A DNA stretch of 5,582 bases from BTRF01 sp036986255. Lineage in GTDB: Bacteria; Patescibacteriota; WWE3; 9FT-COMBO-53-11. The position numbers and the translations under genes were made by a program. Below the pieces are notes generated by a model. The model saw only the letters and a program-made list of their open reading frames with translations. It had not been told where the DNA came from and made no database searches. Position 1 is the first letter of the stretch. The number at the start of each line of letters is the position of its first letter. Positions 1 through 5,582 of this stretch are shown piece by piece. The stretch is taken from assembly GCA_036986255.1 (NCBI GenBank), contig BTRF01000038.1, positions 1-5,582 of the forward strand. The letters run 5' to 3'.

Positions 1-1
1 G

Positions 2-1960
2 GACCACGCCGGCATCGCTACTCAAGTCTCCTTCGAAAAAGACCTCGCTAAGAAGAATAAAACTAAGTTCGATTTAGGCCGCAAGGAGTTTTACCGTCAG
101 GTTTATGAATTTAGTCAGAAGAACAAGGAGATAATGTACTCCCAGCTCAGGGCGTTAGGCGCTTCCTGTGATTGGACGCGGGAGAAGTTCACTCTCGACC
201 CCAAAATTTCGAGGCAGGTCCTCCTGACCTTTGAGCAGCTTAACAAGGATGGCTTAGTGTACCGCGGAGAGCGTTTGGTAAATTGGTGCCCCCGCTGTGC
301 TACCACGCTGGCGGACTTGGAAGTTGACCATGTGGAGGAAAAGACCAAGCTTTGGTATATCAAATACCCGTTGGCGGGCGGCAAACCCGCCGGGTTTTCC
401 TCGGCGGGGAGTTACATCACCGTAGCGACTACGCGGCCCGAAACGATGTTGGGGGATACCGCTGTGGCCGTCAATCCCAAAGATAAGAGGTATCGGAAGC
501 TGGTGGGAAAGACCGTGCTCTTGCCGATCGCAGAGAGGAATATCCCCATCGTTGCCGATGAAGCGGTGGATCCCGAGTTTGGGACGGGAGCCGTTAAGGT
601 TACCCCCGCTCACGACCCTCTGGATTTTGAGATTGGACAGCGCCACCATCTTTCGGCAATTCAGGTGATTGGGTTTGATGGGCGGATGACGGAGAAGGCC
701 GGGAAGTATGAAGGAATGTTGGTAGAGGATGCTCGGGAGAAAGTGGTCCAAGTTTTGGAGAAGCAGTCCCTTATTGAGAAGGAGGAGCCCTACGAGCACT
801 CCGTGGGCGTATGCGACCGCTGCGAGACCAAGATCGAGCCGCTGGTATCCCTCCAATGGTTCATTAAAACCGCCCCGTTGGCTAAGCCGGCGATGGAGGC
901 CGTCAGAAAAGGGAAGGTGCACTTCCTCCCCCAGCGGTTCGAAAAGGTTTATTTTCATTGGATGGAGAACATTCGCGACTGGCCGGTTTCCCGTCAGCTT
1001 TGGTGGGGGCAGCGCCTGCCGATTTGGTATTGCGGGGTCTCCTGCCTCTCTCCTCTGCAGTTGGCTACGAACCCTGATTTAAAAAGCAAAAAAGAGGGGT
1101 GTGGTGAAACAATTATCTCCGCCAAAGAGCCCCGGAAGTGCCACTACTGCGGGCGGCGGGCTTGTTTAATTCAAGACCCGGATACATTTGACACTTGGTT
1201 TTCCTCGGGCCAATGGCCTTTTAATGTACTTGGTTATCCCAATGGTAAAGATTACCAATACTTCTATCCTACATCGGTTATGGAAACAGGGTATGAGATT
1301 ATCTTTCTTTGGGTTGCCCGCATGATTATGCTGGGAATTTACAGGACCGGGAAACCCCCTTTTCACACGGTTTATTTGCATGGGATTGTAAAGGACAGAC
1401 AGGGTCGGAAGATGAGTAAGTCGAAAGGGAATGCGGTTGATCCGATCGATATGATTGAGAGATATGGGGCGGATGCTCTAAGGATGTCCTTGGTAGTTGG
1501 AAACACTCCGGGTATAGATATGTCTTTATCGGAGGAAAAGATTGTGGGATATCGTAATTTTGCCAATAAGATTTGGAATATTGGCAGGTTTGCGAAGCTA
1601 ATGTTGAAAGACGTTAAAAAGCAGGAGGCGAGGGATGCCAAGCTGTGCGGGGAGGACGAGGACTTTCTCGCCGAGTTGGCAGAGCTGGTTAAAAAGACGA
1701 CCGAAAACTTAGAGAAGCTACAATTTTCCCCGGCCGGGGGAGCGGTTTATGATTTTATCTGGCACCGGCTGGCAGATGCTTACATTGAGCAGGCCAAAGA
1801 CCGGTTAAGGGCGGGAGACTCCTCGGCCCAAACAACTCTTTACCGATCCGTTACCACATCTCTGCGGCTGCTTCACCCCTTTATGCCTTTTGTTACGGAA
1901 GCGGTTTGGAAGGAGCTAGGGGAGAAAGATTCTCTTATTACTTCAAGTTGGCCTGCTTAA
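2..1960 (+). CDS. valS: Valyl-tRNA synthetase, 5'-truncated by the window edge
   Basis: Class Ia aminoacyl-tRNA synthetase that charges tRNA-Val with valine in the cytosol and hydrolyses mischarged Thr-tRNA. The frame is open from base 2, so the first ATG at 134 is internal; 652 codons are visible. The first residues, DHAGIATQ, are the catalytic-core signature that follows the HIGH motif, which lies before the window. In visible-residue order: metal-knuckle WCPRC (95-99); CP1 editing domain with TTRPETMLGD (143-152) and GTGAVKVTPAHD (194-205); VCDRC (271-274); RDWPVSRQLWWGQRLP (325-340); a Cys-rich knuckle (Cys 344, 348, 367, 380, 383, 388); DPDTFDTWFSS (392-402); KMSKS at 470-474 (bases 1409-1423); then the helical anticodon-binding domain ending with HPFMPFVTEAVWKEL (625-639). 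The protein stops directly after that domain, so the C-terminal coiled-coil arm usual in bacterial ValRS is missing. Val rather than Ile/Leu specificity is supported by the VNWCPRC, SRQLWWG and DTWFSS motifs. Identity is very secure. Confidence 0.97.
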   Translation, partial: DHAGIATQVSFEKDLAKKNKTKFDLGRKEFYRQVYEFSQKNKEIMYSQLRALGASCDWTREKFTLDPKISRQVLLTFEQLNKDGLVYRGERLVNWCPRCATTLADLEVDHVEEKTKLWYIKYPLAGGKPAGFSSAGSYITVATTRPETMLGDTAVAVNPKDKRYRKLVGKTVLLPIAERNIPIVADEAVDPEFGTGAVKVTPAHDPLDFEIGQRHHLSAIQVIGFDGRMTEKAGKYEGMLVEDAREKVVQVLEKQSLIEKEEPYEHSVGVCDRCETKIEPLVSLQWFIKTAPLAKPAMEAVRKGKVHFLPQRFEKVYFHWMENIRDWPVSRQLWWGQRLPIWYCGVSCLSPLQLATNPDLKSKKEGCGETIISAKEPRKCHYCGRRACLIQDPDTFDTWFSSGQWPFNVLGYPNGKDYQYFYPTSVMETGYEIIFLWVARMIMLGIYRTGKPPFHTVYLHGIVKDRQGRKMSKSKGNAVDPIDMIERYGADALRMSLVVGNTPGIDMSLSEEKIVGYRNFANKIWNIGRFAKLMLKDVKKQEARDAKLCGEDEDFLAELAELVKKTTENLEKLQFSPAGGAVYDFIWHRLADAYIEQAKDRLRAGDSSAQTTLYRSVTTSLRLLHPFMPFVTEAVWKELGEKDSLITSSWPA

Positions 1961-1969
1961 TAGGCAGGT
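1951..1969. terminator. Weak hairpin at the valS/rplY convergent junction
   Basis: Bases 1952-1956 (CCTGC) pair with 1964-1968 (GCAGG). G-T pairs at each end could extend the stem to 7 pairs around a TAATA loop. The valS stop codon sits in the loop. On the + strand the following bases, ATGTTTAGG, are only mildly T-rich, and on the - strand there is no T tract. It may help end one or both convergent transcripts, but it is a weak candidate by intrinsic-terminator standards. Confidence 0.3.
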
Positions 1970-1973
1970 ATGT

Positions 1974-2666
1974 TTAGGAGGACGGCTTATCCTTGTCCTC
2001 CACCTCTTTAGGACTCTCTTCCGCGACTTCACCGGCTTCTTCGGAGGGCTTCTCCTCGGTCGCTTCAACGGCGGCAACCACTTCTTCCTCAGCTACGGCA
2101 GCTTCCTCTTCCTCCTCTTGCTGGGGGTAGTCAATCTTTAGGACCAGTTCATCCGGTTCGCGGTCGAGTACTTTTACCTTCCCATGGTCGATGGGAAGGT
2201 CTTTTATCTCGATTCCCTGACCGACTTCGGTAAGGCCGGAGATGTCTACCTTGATTTCCGAGGGTAGGTTTTGAGGAAGAGATTCCACCTCTACTTCATC
2301 GAGGAGGGTCAGAAGGATTCCCTCACCGTTCTTGACAGGAGGGGCTTCGCCTTCCATAATGACGGGAACGTTGGCGGTGATCTTCTCTCCGGCCAGAACT
2401 CTTTTAAGGTCGGTATGGATGATTTTCCCCAACGGATTTACTTGGACCTCGGAGATCAGGATCTGCTGTTTTTCCCCCCCGAGCTCAAGATCAATTAAAG
2501 TTGCTTCTCCGGCTTGATGGTAGGCCTGTTCGAATTCGATCGTTTTGAGCTCCAAAGGAATAGGCTTTTCCTCCCCGCCAAATAGAATTGCCGGGAGCAA
2601 ACCCTTTCGGCGAAGAGTACTTACTTTCTTTCCCAGAATGGAGCGTTTTTTGCCCGTTAATTTCAT
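1974..2666 (-). CDS. rplY: 50S ribosomal protein bL25, general stress protein CTC form
   Basis: Ribosomal protein that binds 5S rRNA in the large subunit; the long two-domain form is called CTC or TL5. The product is 230 aa. Residues 1 to about 92 form the 5S-binding L25 domain: basic N-terminus with LRRKGLLPAILFGG (18-31), and QVNPLGKIIHTDLKRV (75-90), matching the family Q-x-hPv-gkiiHvDf pattern. Residues about 95-181 form the TL5 beta domain, with NVPVIMEGEAPPVKNGEG (99-116) and LPSEIKVDISGL (134-145). Residues 183-230 are a low-complexity acidic tail, about 20 Glu/Asp in 48. I chose ATG at 2666: the protein then begins MKLTGKKR, as the family does. A TTG extension to 2702 would add 12 residues unlike the family and would run through the -35 box of the predicted promoter. 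No Shine-Dalgarno precedes the ATG. The gene is monocistronic and convergent with valS. Confidence 0.95.
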   Translation of the reverse strand: MKLTGKKRSILGKKVSTLRRKGLLPAILFGGEEKPIPLELKTIEFEQAYHQAGEATLIDLELGGEKQQILISEVQVNPLGKIIHTDLKRVLAGEKITANVPVIMEGEAPPVKNGEGILLTLLDEVEVESLPQNLPSEIKVDISGLTEVGQGIEIKDLPIDHGKVKVLDREPDELVLKIDYPQQEEEEEAAVAEEEVVAAVEATEEKPSEEAGEVAEESPKEVEDKDKPSS

Positions 2667-2673
2667 CGTGAGA

Positions 2674-2702
2674 AGTTTAACATACGGGAGCTGGGAGGCC
2701 AA
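2674..2702 (-). promoter_or_regulatory. Predicted sigma70-type promoter of rplY, leaderless type
   Basis: Read on the - strand, TTGGCC (2702-2697, 4 of 6 to the -35 consensus) is followed by a 17-base spacer and TAAACT (2679-2674, 4 of 6 to the -10 consensus). A TG one base before the -10 makes it an extended -10. Only 7 bases (TCTCACG) separate the -10 from the rplY ATG at 2666, so transcription should begin at about 2667 or 2666. That leaves no room for a ribosome binding site, and none is visible. The -35 lies immediately after the tail of the upstream operon's terminator. The assignment is from sequence only. Confidence 0.6.
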
Positions 2703-2741
2703 AAGAATAACCCGAAAGGTCCAGACGGAGCCTTTCGGGTT
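2701..2741 (-). terminator. Rho-independent terminator of the epimerase-DUF4012/NMP-kinase operon
   Basis: A perfect 11-bp inverted repeat, 2709-2719 with 2731-2741 (core CCCGAAAGG / CCTTTCGGG), encloses an 11-base loop. On the - strand it is followed by a T-rich tail, TTATTCTTTT, of which the first two Ts fall in the stem. It starts 5 bases after the kinase stop codon at 2747. The + strand side has only three Ts, so it acts on the - strand. It insulates rplY from read-through and abuts its promoter. Confidence 0.88.
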
Positions 2742-2746
2742 TAAGA

Positions 2747-3433
2747 CTAGGATAGTCTTTCCATTGCCCTAAGGATTTGGGTGAAGACTTCCTCTTGGGA
2801 TTTTTCCCCATTCACCTTCGTTCCCAGACCGAGGGAGAAAAGGTATTCAATCCCCGGAAGGGTACGGCGCCTGTATTCGGAAAAGCGCGTTTCGAGCTGG
2901 TCTATCTTCCAAGACTCACCTTCCTGCTTGCCCTGGGGGAGAGTTTCTCCGCAATGGGGGCACGGTTGCCCCGCCTTGCCTTTGGTAGTAGGATAGCGGC
3001 AAGTCTTATTGCCGCAGGTTAGGCGGTTCAAGCTCCGTTGCCGAGCCGTCTCTTCGGAGACCTCCGGGATGATTATGAGGACCCGCCCCCTGCCGTAGCT
3101 CTCGAAGAGAACCGGGGTGATGGTTTGGGCCTCGTAAAGGGTTCGCGGTGAACCCGAAAAAACCACTCCCCGATCCTTCTGGGCATAGAATCTAATCCTC
3201 TCCATTACCAGAGACGCAACCCACTCCGGATCGTTAAGCTTTCCGGTGAGGTAGATCTCTTTTTGCTGTTGGACCAGAGGATCTTGGCTGAAGGAAGGAT
3301 CATTGATCCGCCGAAAGATCTCTCCTCCCGTATCAAAATGAGTGAAGTTGGGGAAGCGCTCGGTTATCCGAAAAGCTTGGGTGCCCTTCCCCGTCCCCGG
3401 CAAACCCATCAATAGGATGGCGGCTTTATTCAT
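2747..3433 (-). CDS. Adenylate-kinase-family nucleoside monophosphate kinase, divergent
   Basis: A 228-aa P-loop enzyme expected to move a phosphate from ATP to a nucleoside monophosphate, probably AMP, in the cytosol. The Walker A loop GLPGTGKGT is at 10-18. The NMP-binding part has FDTGGEIFRR (33-42) and the helix after TGKLNDPEW (63-71). FSGSPRT (92-98) replaces the usual DGFPRT, keeping the AMP-binding Arg (R97) but losing the Asp. The LID carries a likely zinc site, C140, C145, C158, C161 (C-x4-C, then CPHC), in a long-form LID. RFSEY at 183-187 holds the counterpart of E. coli R167, whereas the RxDD block with R156 is not recognisable. The C-terminal VNGEKSQEEVFTQI (207-220) matches the family end. 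Length is normal for long-form Adk (about 210-220). ATG 3433 has a strong Shine-Dalgarno. It is second in an operon and closed by a terminator. No adk symbol is given because residues that read the NMP base differ and a standard adk may exist elsewhere. Confidence 0.9.
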   Translation of the reverse strand: MNKAAILLMGLPGTGKGTQAFRITERFPNFTHFDTGGEIFRRINDPSFSQDPLVQQQKEIYLTGKLNDPEWVASLVMERIRFYAQKDRGVVFSGSPRTLYEAQTITPVLFESYGRGRVLIIIPEVSEETARQRSLNRLTCGNKTCRYPTTKGKAGQPCPHCGETLPQGKQEGESWKIDQLETRFSEYRRRTLPGIEYLFSLGLGTKVNGEKSQEEVFTQILRAMERLS

Positions 3434-3437
3434 CTCT

Positions 3438-3444
3438 CCTCCTT
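3438..3444 (-). promoter_or_regulatory. Strong Shine-Dalgarno of the NMP-kinase gene, overlapping the upstream stop codon
   Basis: On the - strand, AAGGAGG (3444-3438) ends 4 bases before the ATG at 3433. Its first two bases belong to the TAA stop (3445-3443) of the DUF4012 gene. The full junction reads TAAGGAGGAGAGATG. It fixes the kinase start and points to co-transcription, with ribosomes finishing the upstream gene directly over the downstream binding site. Confidence 0.9.
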
Positions 3445-5582
3445 ACTTAATTATGATCTCGAAACTCAGATCTTGTTCCAATTTTCCTTCAAAGATGAGT
3501 CGATTGTCAACTTTCCGCAGCCCTTCTCCGTCCGCTGCTTGGCCGAACGGCTCTTCAAAAATGAAGGTAAAGAGGTCACCGAGCGTTCCCGGCTGTTTTT
3601 GGACGTGGAGGCGGTAGGGTCTGCCCCCATCGATATTTAATTCGTTGGGGAGTTGGTAAGTGAGCTTGAGCGTGACGGTTGTTTGCGGGGCGATGGAGAG
3701 GTAAGCGGCAAACTCGGTCTTTCCGGCCTCTTCCGACGAGAAAATTCCAGCATCGTAGTTTTTCCCATTCAACTCTGCTCCGGTTAACTGGGCTCCCTTA
3801 GGCCCGAGGATTCGCAGCAAGTTTCGGTAAGTTCCTGAAGGCCAGGCCTCGGTTCCGGTGTGCTCCCATTTGATGGTTAACTCTGCTTTCAGCCGATCAC
3901 TGCGGTCGGGGCTGAAAACGCGGTAGGTGGAGGACCTGCGGACCCAGAGCTCATTGACCTTGGTGCCGTAGTTGCTGTCCAGAACTAGGAGGTAGTCCCC
4001 ATCTTTGGAAGAGACCCGTCCGTCCCAACCAGCTTCCTGCAGGGCTTGGGCCAAAACCCCGCGCTTGAAGTACAGTAGGAGACTCCTCTCCTCCAGCGAT
4101 CTCCAAACCGTCTTGCCCAGTGCGGAGTAGCTGTTTTTATCGAGGGAGAATACCCTTCCTAAGAGGGCTTCACCGAGGGCTTGGAGAAAACGCTTCTTCT
4201 TGGTGGAGCCGGGGAAGAAGTCTTTCTCCACTTCCTGGGTGGTAGCGGTGAAGAGATTCTCTGCGTTTATTTTCCTTCCAAACTCGCTCAGGTCCAGCTC
4301 GCCGGTTACTTTCAGAAAATCTTGGGCGAGGGGAAGGGTAGTCCCGACCACCCCGTCGACCTCTACTCCTTGAGCACTTTCGAAGAGGGTGGCGATATCC
4401 TTCGCACTTTGGGGAAAAGAGGCGGGGAAGTTTGCCTCCCGCAAGGGGATTTTATCCCGCCCCCGGAACTTTAGAAATGCCGGTTGGGAGGAGAGGTCAG
4501 CCTGGTAGTCGAATTGGTAGGAGTCAAAAAACTGCCATTCTTTAATTCCTCCATTGGAAAGTGTGAGCTGGGCTAGGGATCCTAGAAATCCCCCGCCGGC
4601 GCGGAGTTCGGCTGAGTTTTGGAAGAGGATGAGATAGATTCTTTCCCCGTTGTACCCGAGAAGGCCCTCGGCTTGGGCGGCAAAAGCGGCGGCGGTTCTG
4701 ATAACCTTCAAACTTTCCTCCAACTTGGGTTTAAGGGGGGAGAGATACTTTCGCCAGGGCTGGTCGGCCTGACTAATTTCGACCCAAGCGAGAAGGAGAT
4801 TCTCTTCCCCCCGGTTAAGCGATCTTGAGAGGGCGCGGAGTTCCTCACGGTTTTGAGGTTGGACGGATTCCCCCCGATAGCTTCGAGAGAGGTTTTCTAT
4901 AATGGTGTTTAGAGTATTCCCTTGGGCGGAAACTTCTGCAATGGCGCTGGATACCTCTGTTCCCGCTCGAGCGATGGGGATGATTTTCTCAAGGCGTTTG
5001 AAATCGTTTGCGGCGGCGGCGGCCGATCTTTGAGCCGTTTCAAAATCAAGCCGGAGGAGGGCGTTTTTAGTCTTATTCAGGTGGGAGAGCGCCAGAGCCG
5101 TTCCTCCCCCAAAGTAGAGGAGCGGAGAGAGCAGGAGAAGGACAGCGGCGGTAATGAGGATGCCCCGCCGCGAAGGTTTTTTAAACTTAAAATTAATCTT
5201 TAATAAAGGTGCCTTGGGCCGAGGCAATTGAGCTTTTTTAAGGTTTGTCCGGTCTTTAAGGACTGCTAAAATTCCTTTCCGGAAGGAGGTATGAGGTTTG
5301 AAATTTGGCAGGATTTTTCCCTCTACTTTCTTCTTCTCTTTGAGAGCGGTCAGCCCTCTGTGGAAGCGGATCTCGTGCCGCCCGCCTCCAAGCTCAAAGA
5401 GAAGCTTCGCCGCCGCCGCCGATGATGTGGGTACGGTGGGGGAAATTGCGTAGGCCTCCCCGGATTTTCCTGTTTCAATTGCGGCAGCAATTCCTTCCAA
5501 AGCGTCATCGCGGTAAAGATAGTAGTCGGAATCCTTCCCCTCCCCGTAGAGGGTGAGGAACTCGCCTTCGGCAAACTCTTTG
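3443..5582 (-). CDS. Epimerase-DUF4012 fusion membrane protein, N-terminus beyond the window
   Basis: The frame is open from the right edge; 712 codons are visible and the real start lies outside. A TTG at 5500 is not a credible start because matching family sequence continues upstream of it. Visible residues 1 to about 110 are the C-terminal part of an extended SDR, of the NAD-dependent sugar-nucleotide epimerase/dehydratase type: YGEGKDSDYYLYRDDALEGI (12-31) resembles the family's yGdG...RdfvyVdDva.gi, GEAYAI (41-46) its Gevyni, and FKPHTSFRKGI (94-104) its C-terminal P-k-tsfeeGi. The NAD-binding GxxGxxG and the YxxxK site must lie off the window. A Lys/Arg-rich linker (about 110-139) precedes one transmembrane helix (140-165, bases 5164-5087). 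The rest is a DUF4012 domain of unknown function, with YLILFQNSAELRAGGGFLGS (316-335) and VQKQPGT (660-666) as hallmarks. Predicted topology is epimerase inside, DUF4012 outside. No Met or Cys occurs in the visible part. A surface-glycan role is inferred only. Confidence 0.85.
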   Translation of the reverse strand, partial: KEFAEGEFLTLYGEGKDSDYYLYRDDALEGIAAAIETGKSGEAYAISPTVPTSSAAAAKLLFELGGGRHEIRFHRGLTALKEKKKVEGKILPNFKPHTSFRKGILAVLKDRTNLKKAQLPRPKAPLLKINFKFKKPSRRGILITAAVLLLLSPLLYFGGGTALALSHLNKTKNALLRLDFETAQRSAAAAANDFKRLEKIIPIARAGTEVSSAIAEVSAQGNTLNTIIENLSRSYRGESVQPQNREELRALSRSLNRGEENLLLAWVEISQADQPWRKYLSPLKPKLEESLKVIRTAAAFAAQAEGLLGYNGERIYLILFQNSAELRAGGGFLGSLAQLTLSNGGIKEWQFFDSYQFDYQADLSSQPAFLKFRGRDKIPLREANFPASFPQSAKDIATLFESAQGVEVDGVVGTTLPLAQDFLKVTGELDLSEFGRKINAENLFTATTQEVEKDFFPGSTKKKRFLQALGEALLGRVFSLDKNSYSALGKTVWRSLEERSLLLYFKRGVLAQALQEAGWDGRVSSKDGDYLLVLDSNYGTKVNELWVRRSSTYRVFSPDRSDRLKAELTIKWEHTGTEAWPSGTYRNLLRILGPKGAQLTGAELNGKNYDAGIFSSEEAGKTEFAAYLSIAPQTTVTLKLTYQLPNELNIDGGRPYRLHVQKQPGTLGDLFTFIFEEPFGQAADGEGLRKVDNRLIFEGKLEQDLSFEIIIK
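5087..5164 (-). other. Transmembrane segment linking the epimerase and DUF4012 parts
   Basis: These 26 codons encode an uncharged hydrophobic run beginning GILITAAVLLLLSPLLYF. A strongly basic stretch (KFKKPSRR) lies directly before it and a polar helical region after it. By the positive-inside rule the N-terminal epimerase part is cytosolic and the DUF4012 part is outside. As it lies deep inside the protein it is a membrane anchor rather than a cleaved signal peptide. Confidence 0.85.

Noticed and set aside
134..136. ATG at 134 as the start of valS
   Set aside because: The frame is open back to base 2 and encodes DHAGIATQ and further conserved ValRS core sequence, so this Met is internal.
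254..958. A 234-codon open frame on the - strand inside valS, and other long frames opposite or inside the four genes
   Set aside because: They lie entirely within strongly conserved coding sequence in another frame, have no recognisable domains or ribosome binding sites, and are expected by-products of GC-rich coding DNA.
1951..1980. valS as a pseudogene because of its short C-terminus
   Set aside because: All visible catalytic, editing and anticodon-domain motifs are intact, and the frame ends cleanly after a complete anticodon-binding domain.
2667..2702. TTG at 2702 as the rplY start, adding 12 residues
   Set aside because: The extra residues do not match bL25, there is no ribosome binding site, and the segment carries the predicted -35 and -10 boxes. 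ATG at 2666 gives the usual MKL start.
5008..5023. CGG trinucleotide run here and a similar CGC run at 5408-5420, as possible microsatellites
   Set aside because: Each is only about four to five units and encodes an alanine run in a helical or Ala-rich part of the protein; nothing suggests expansion or phase variation.
5498..5500. TTG at 5500 as the start of the DUF4012 protein
   Set aside because: Family-like epimerase sequence (LYGEGKDSDYYLYRDDAL) continues upstream in frame to the window edge without a stop.
5350..5574. A 74-codon - strand frame overlapping the epimerase part
   Set aside because: It is a low-complexity Ser/Pro/Arg frame shadowing the conserved SDR sequence, with no independent support.
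1..5582. A CRISPR array, transposon, tRNA or riboswitch
   Set aside because: No spaced direct repeats, terminal inverted repeats, transposase motifs, cloverleaf or long leader were seen, and coding sequence fills nearly the whole window.

Overview
The window holds four protein-coding genes and almost no spare DNA. Two genes are cut by the window edges. No RNA gene, mobile element, CRISPR array or replication origin was seen, and no gene-free stretch exceeds about 80 bases. GC content is roughly 50-55 percent by eye, and stop codons are TAA, TAA and TAG with no sign of recoding. The source looks like a bacterium with a compact genome. A membrane-anchored DUF4012 protein fused to a sugar-nucleotide epimerase, a divergent adenylate-kinase-like enzyme and a valyl-tRNA synthetase without its C-terminal arm together suggest a Candidate Phyla Radiation (Patescibacteria) lineage, perhaps Microgenomates. 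That placement is inference from gene style; no marker here proves it.

Layout. On the + strand, bases 2-1960 are the 3' three quarters or so of valS; its N-terminus with the HIGH motif lies before the window. It converges, with 13 bases between stop codons, on rplY (ribosomal protein bL25, general stress/CTC form) on the - strand at 1974-2666. Upstream of rplY are a good sigma70-type promoter that would give an almost leaderless mRNA, then a rho-independent terminator (stem 2709-2741). That terminator closes a - strand operon: a 712-codon visible part of an epimerase-DUF4012 membrane protein (3443 to the right edge), then an adenylate-kinase-family gene (2747-3433). The two are 9 bases apart, with the Shine-Dalgarno sequence overlapping the upstream stop codon.

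Roles. valS and rplY are translation genes, transcribed toward each other from separate promoters. The epimerase-DUF4012/NMP-kinase pair is a separate transcription unit. It likely joins cell-surface or glycan work (sugar-nucleotide enzyme domain in the cytosol, DUF4012 outside the membrane) with a nucleotide kinase. The most unusual points are the epimerase-DUF4012 fusion, its complete lack of Met and Cys over 712 codons, the altered AMP-site motifs of the kinase, and the leaderless-type promoter of rplY.
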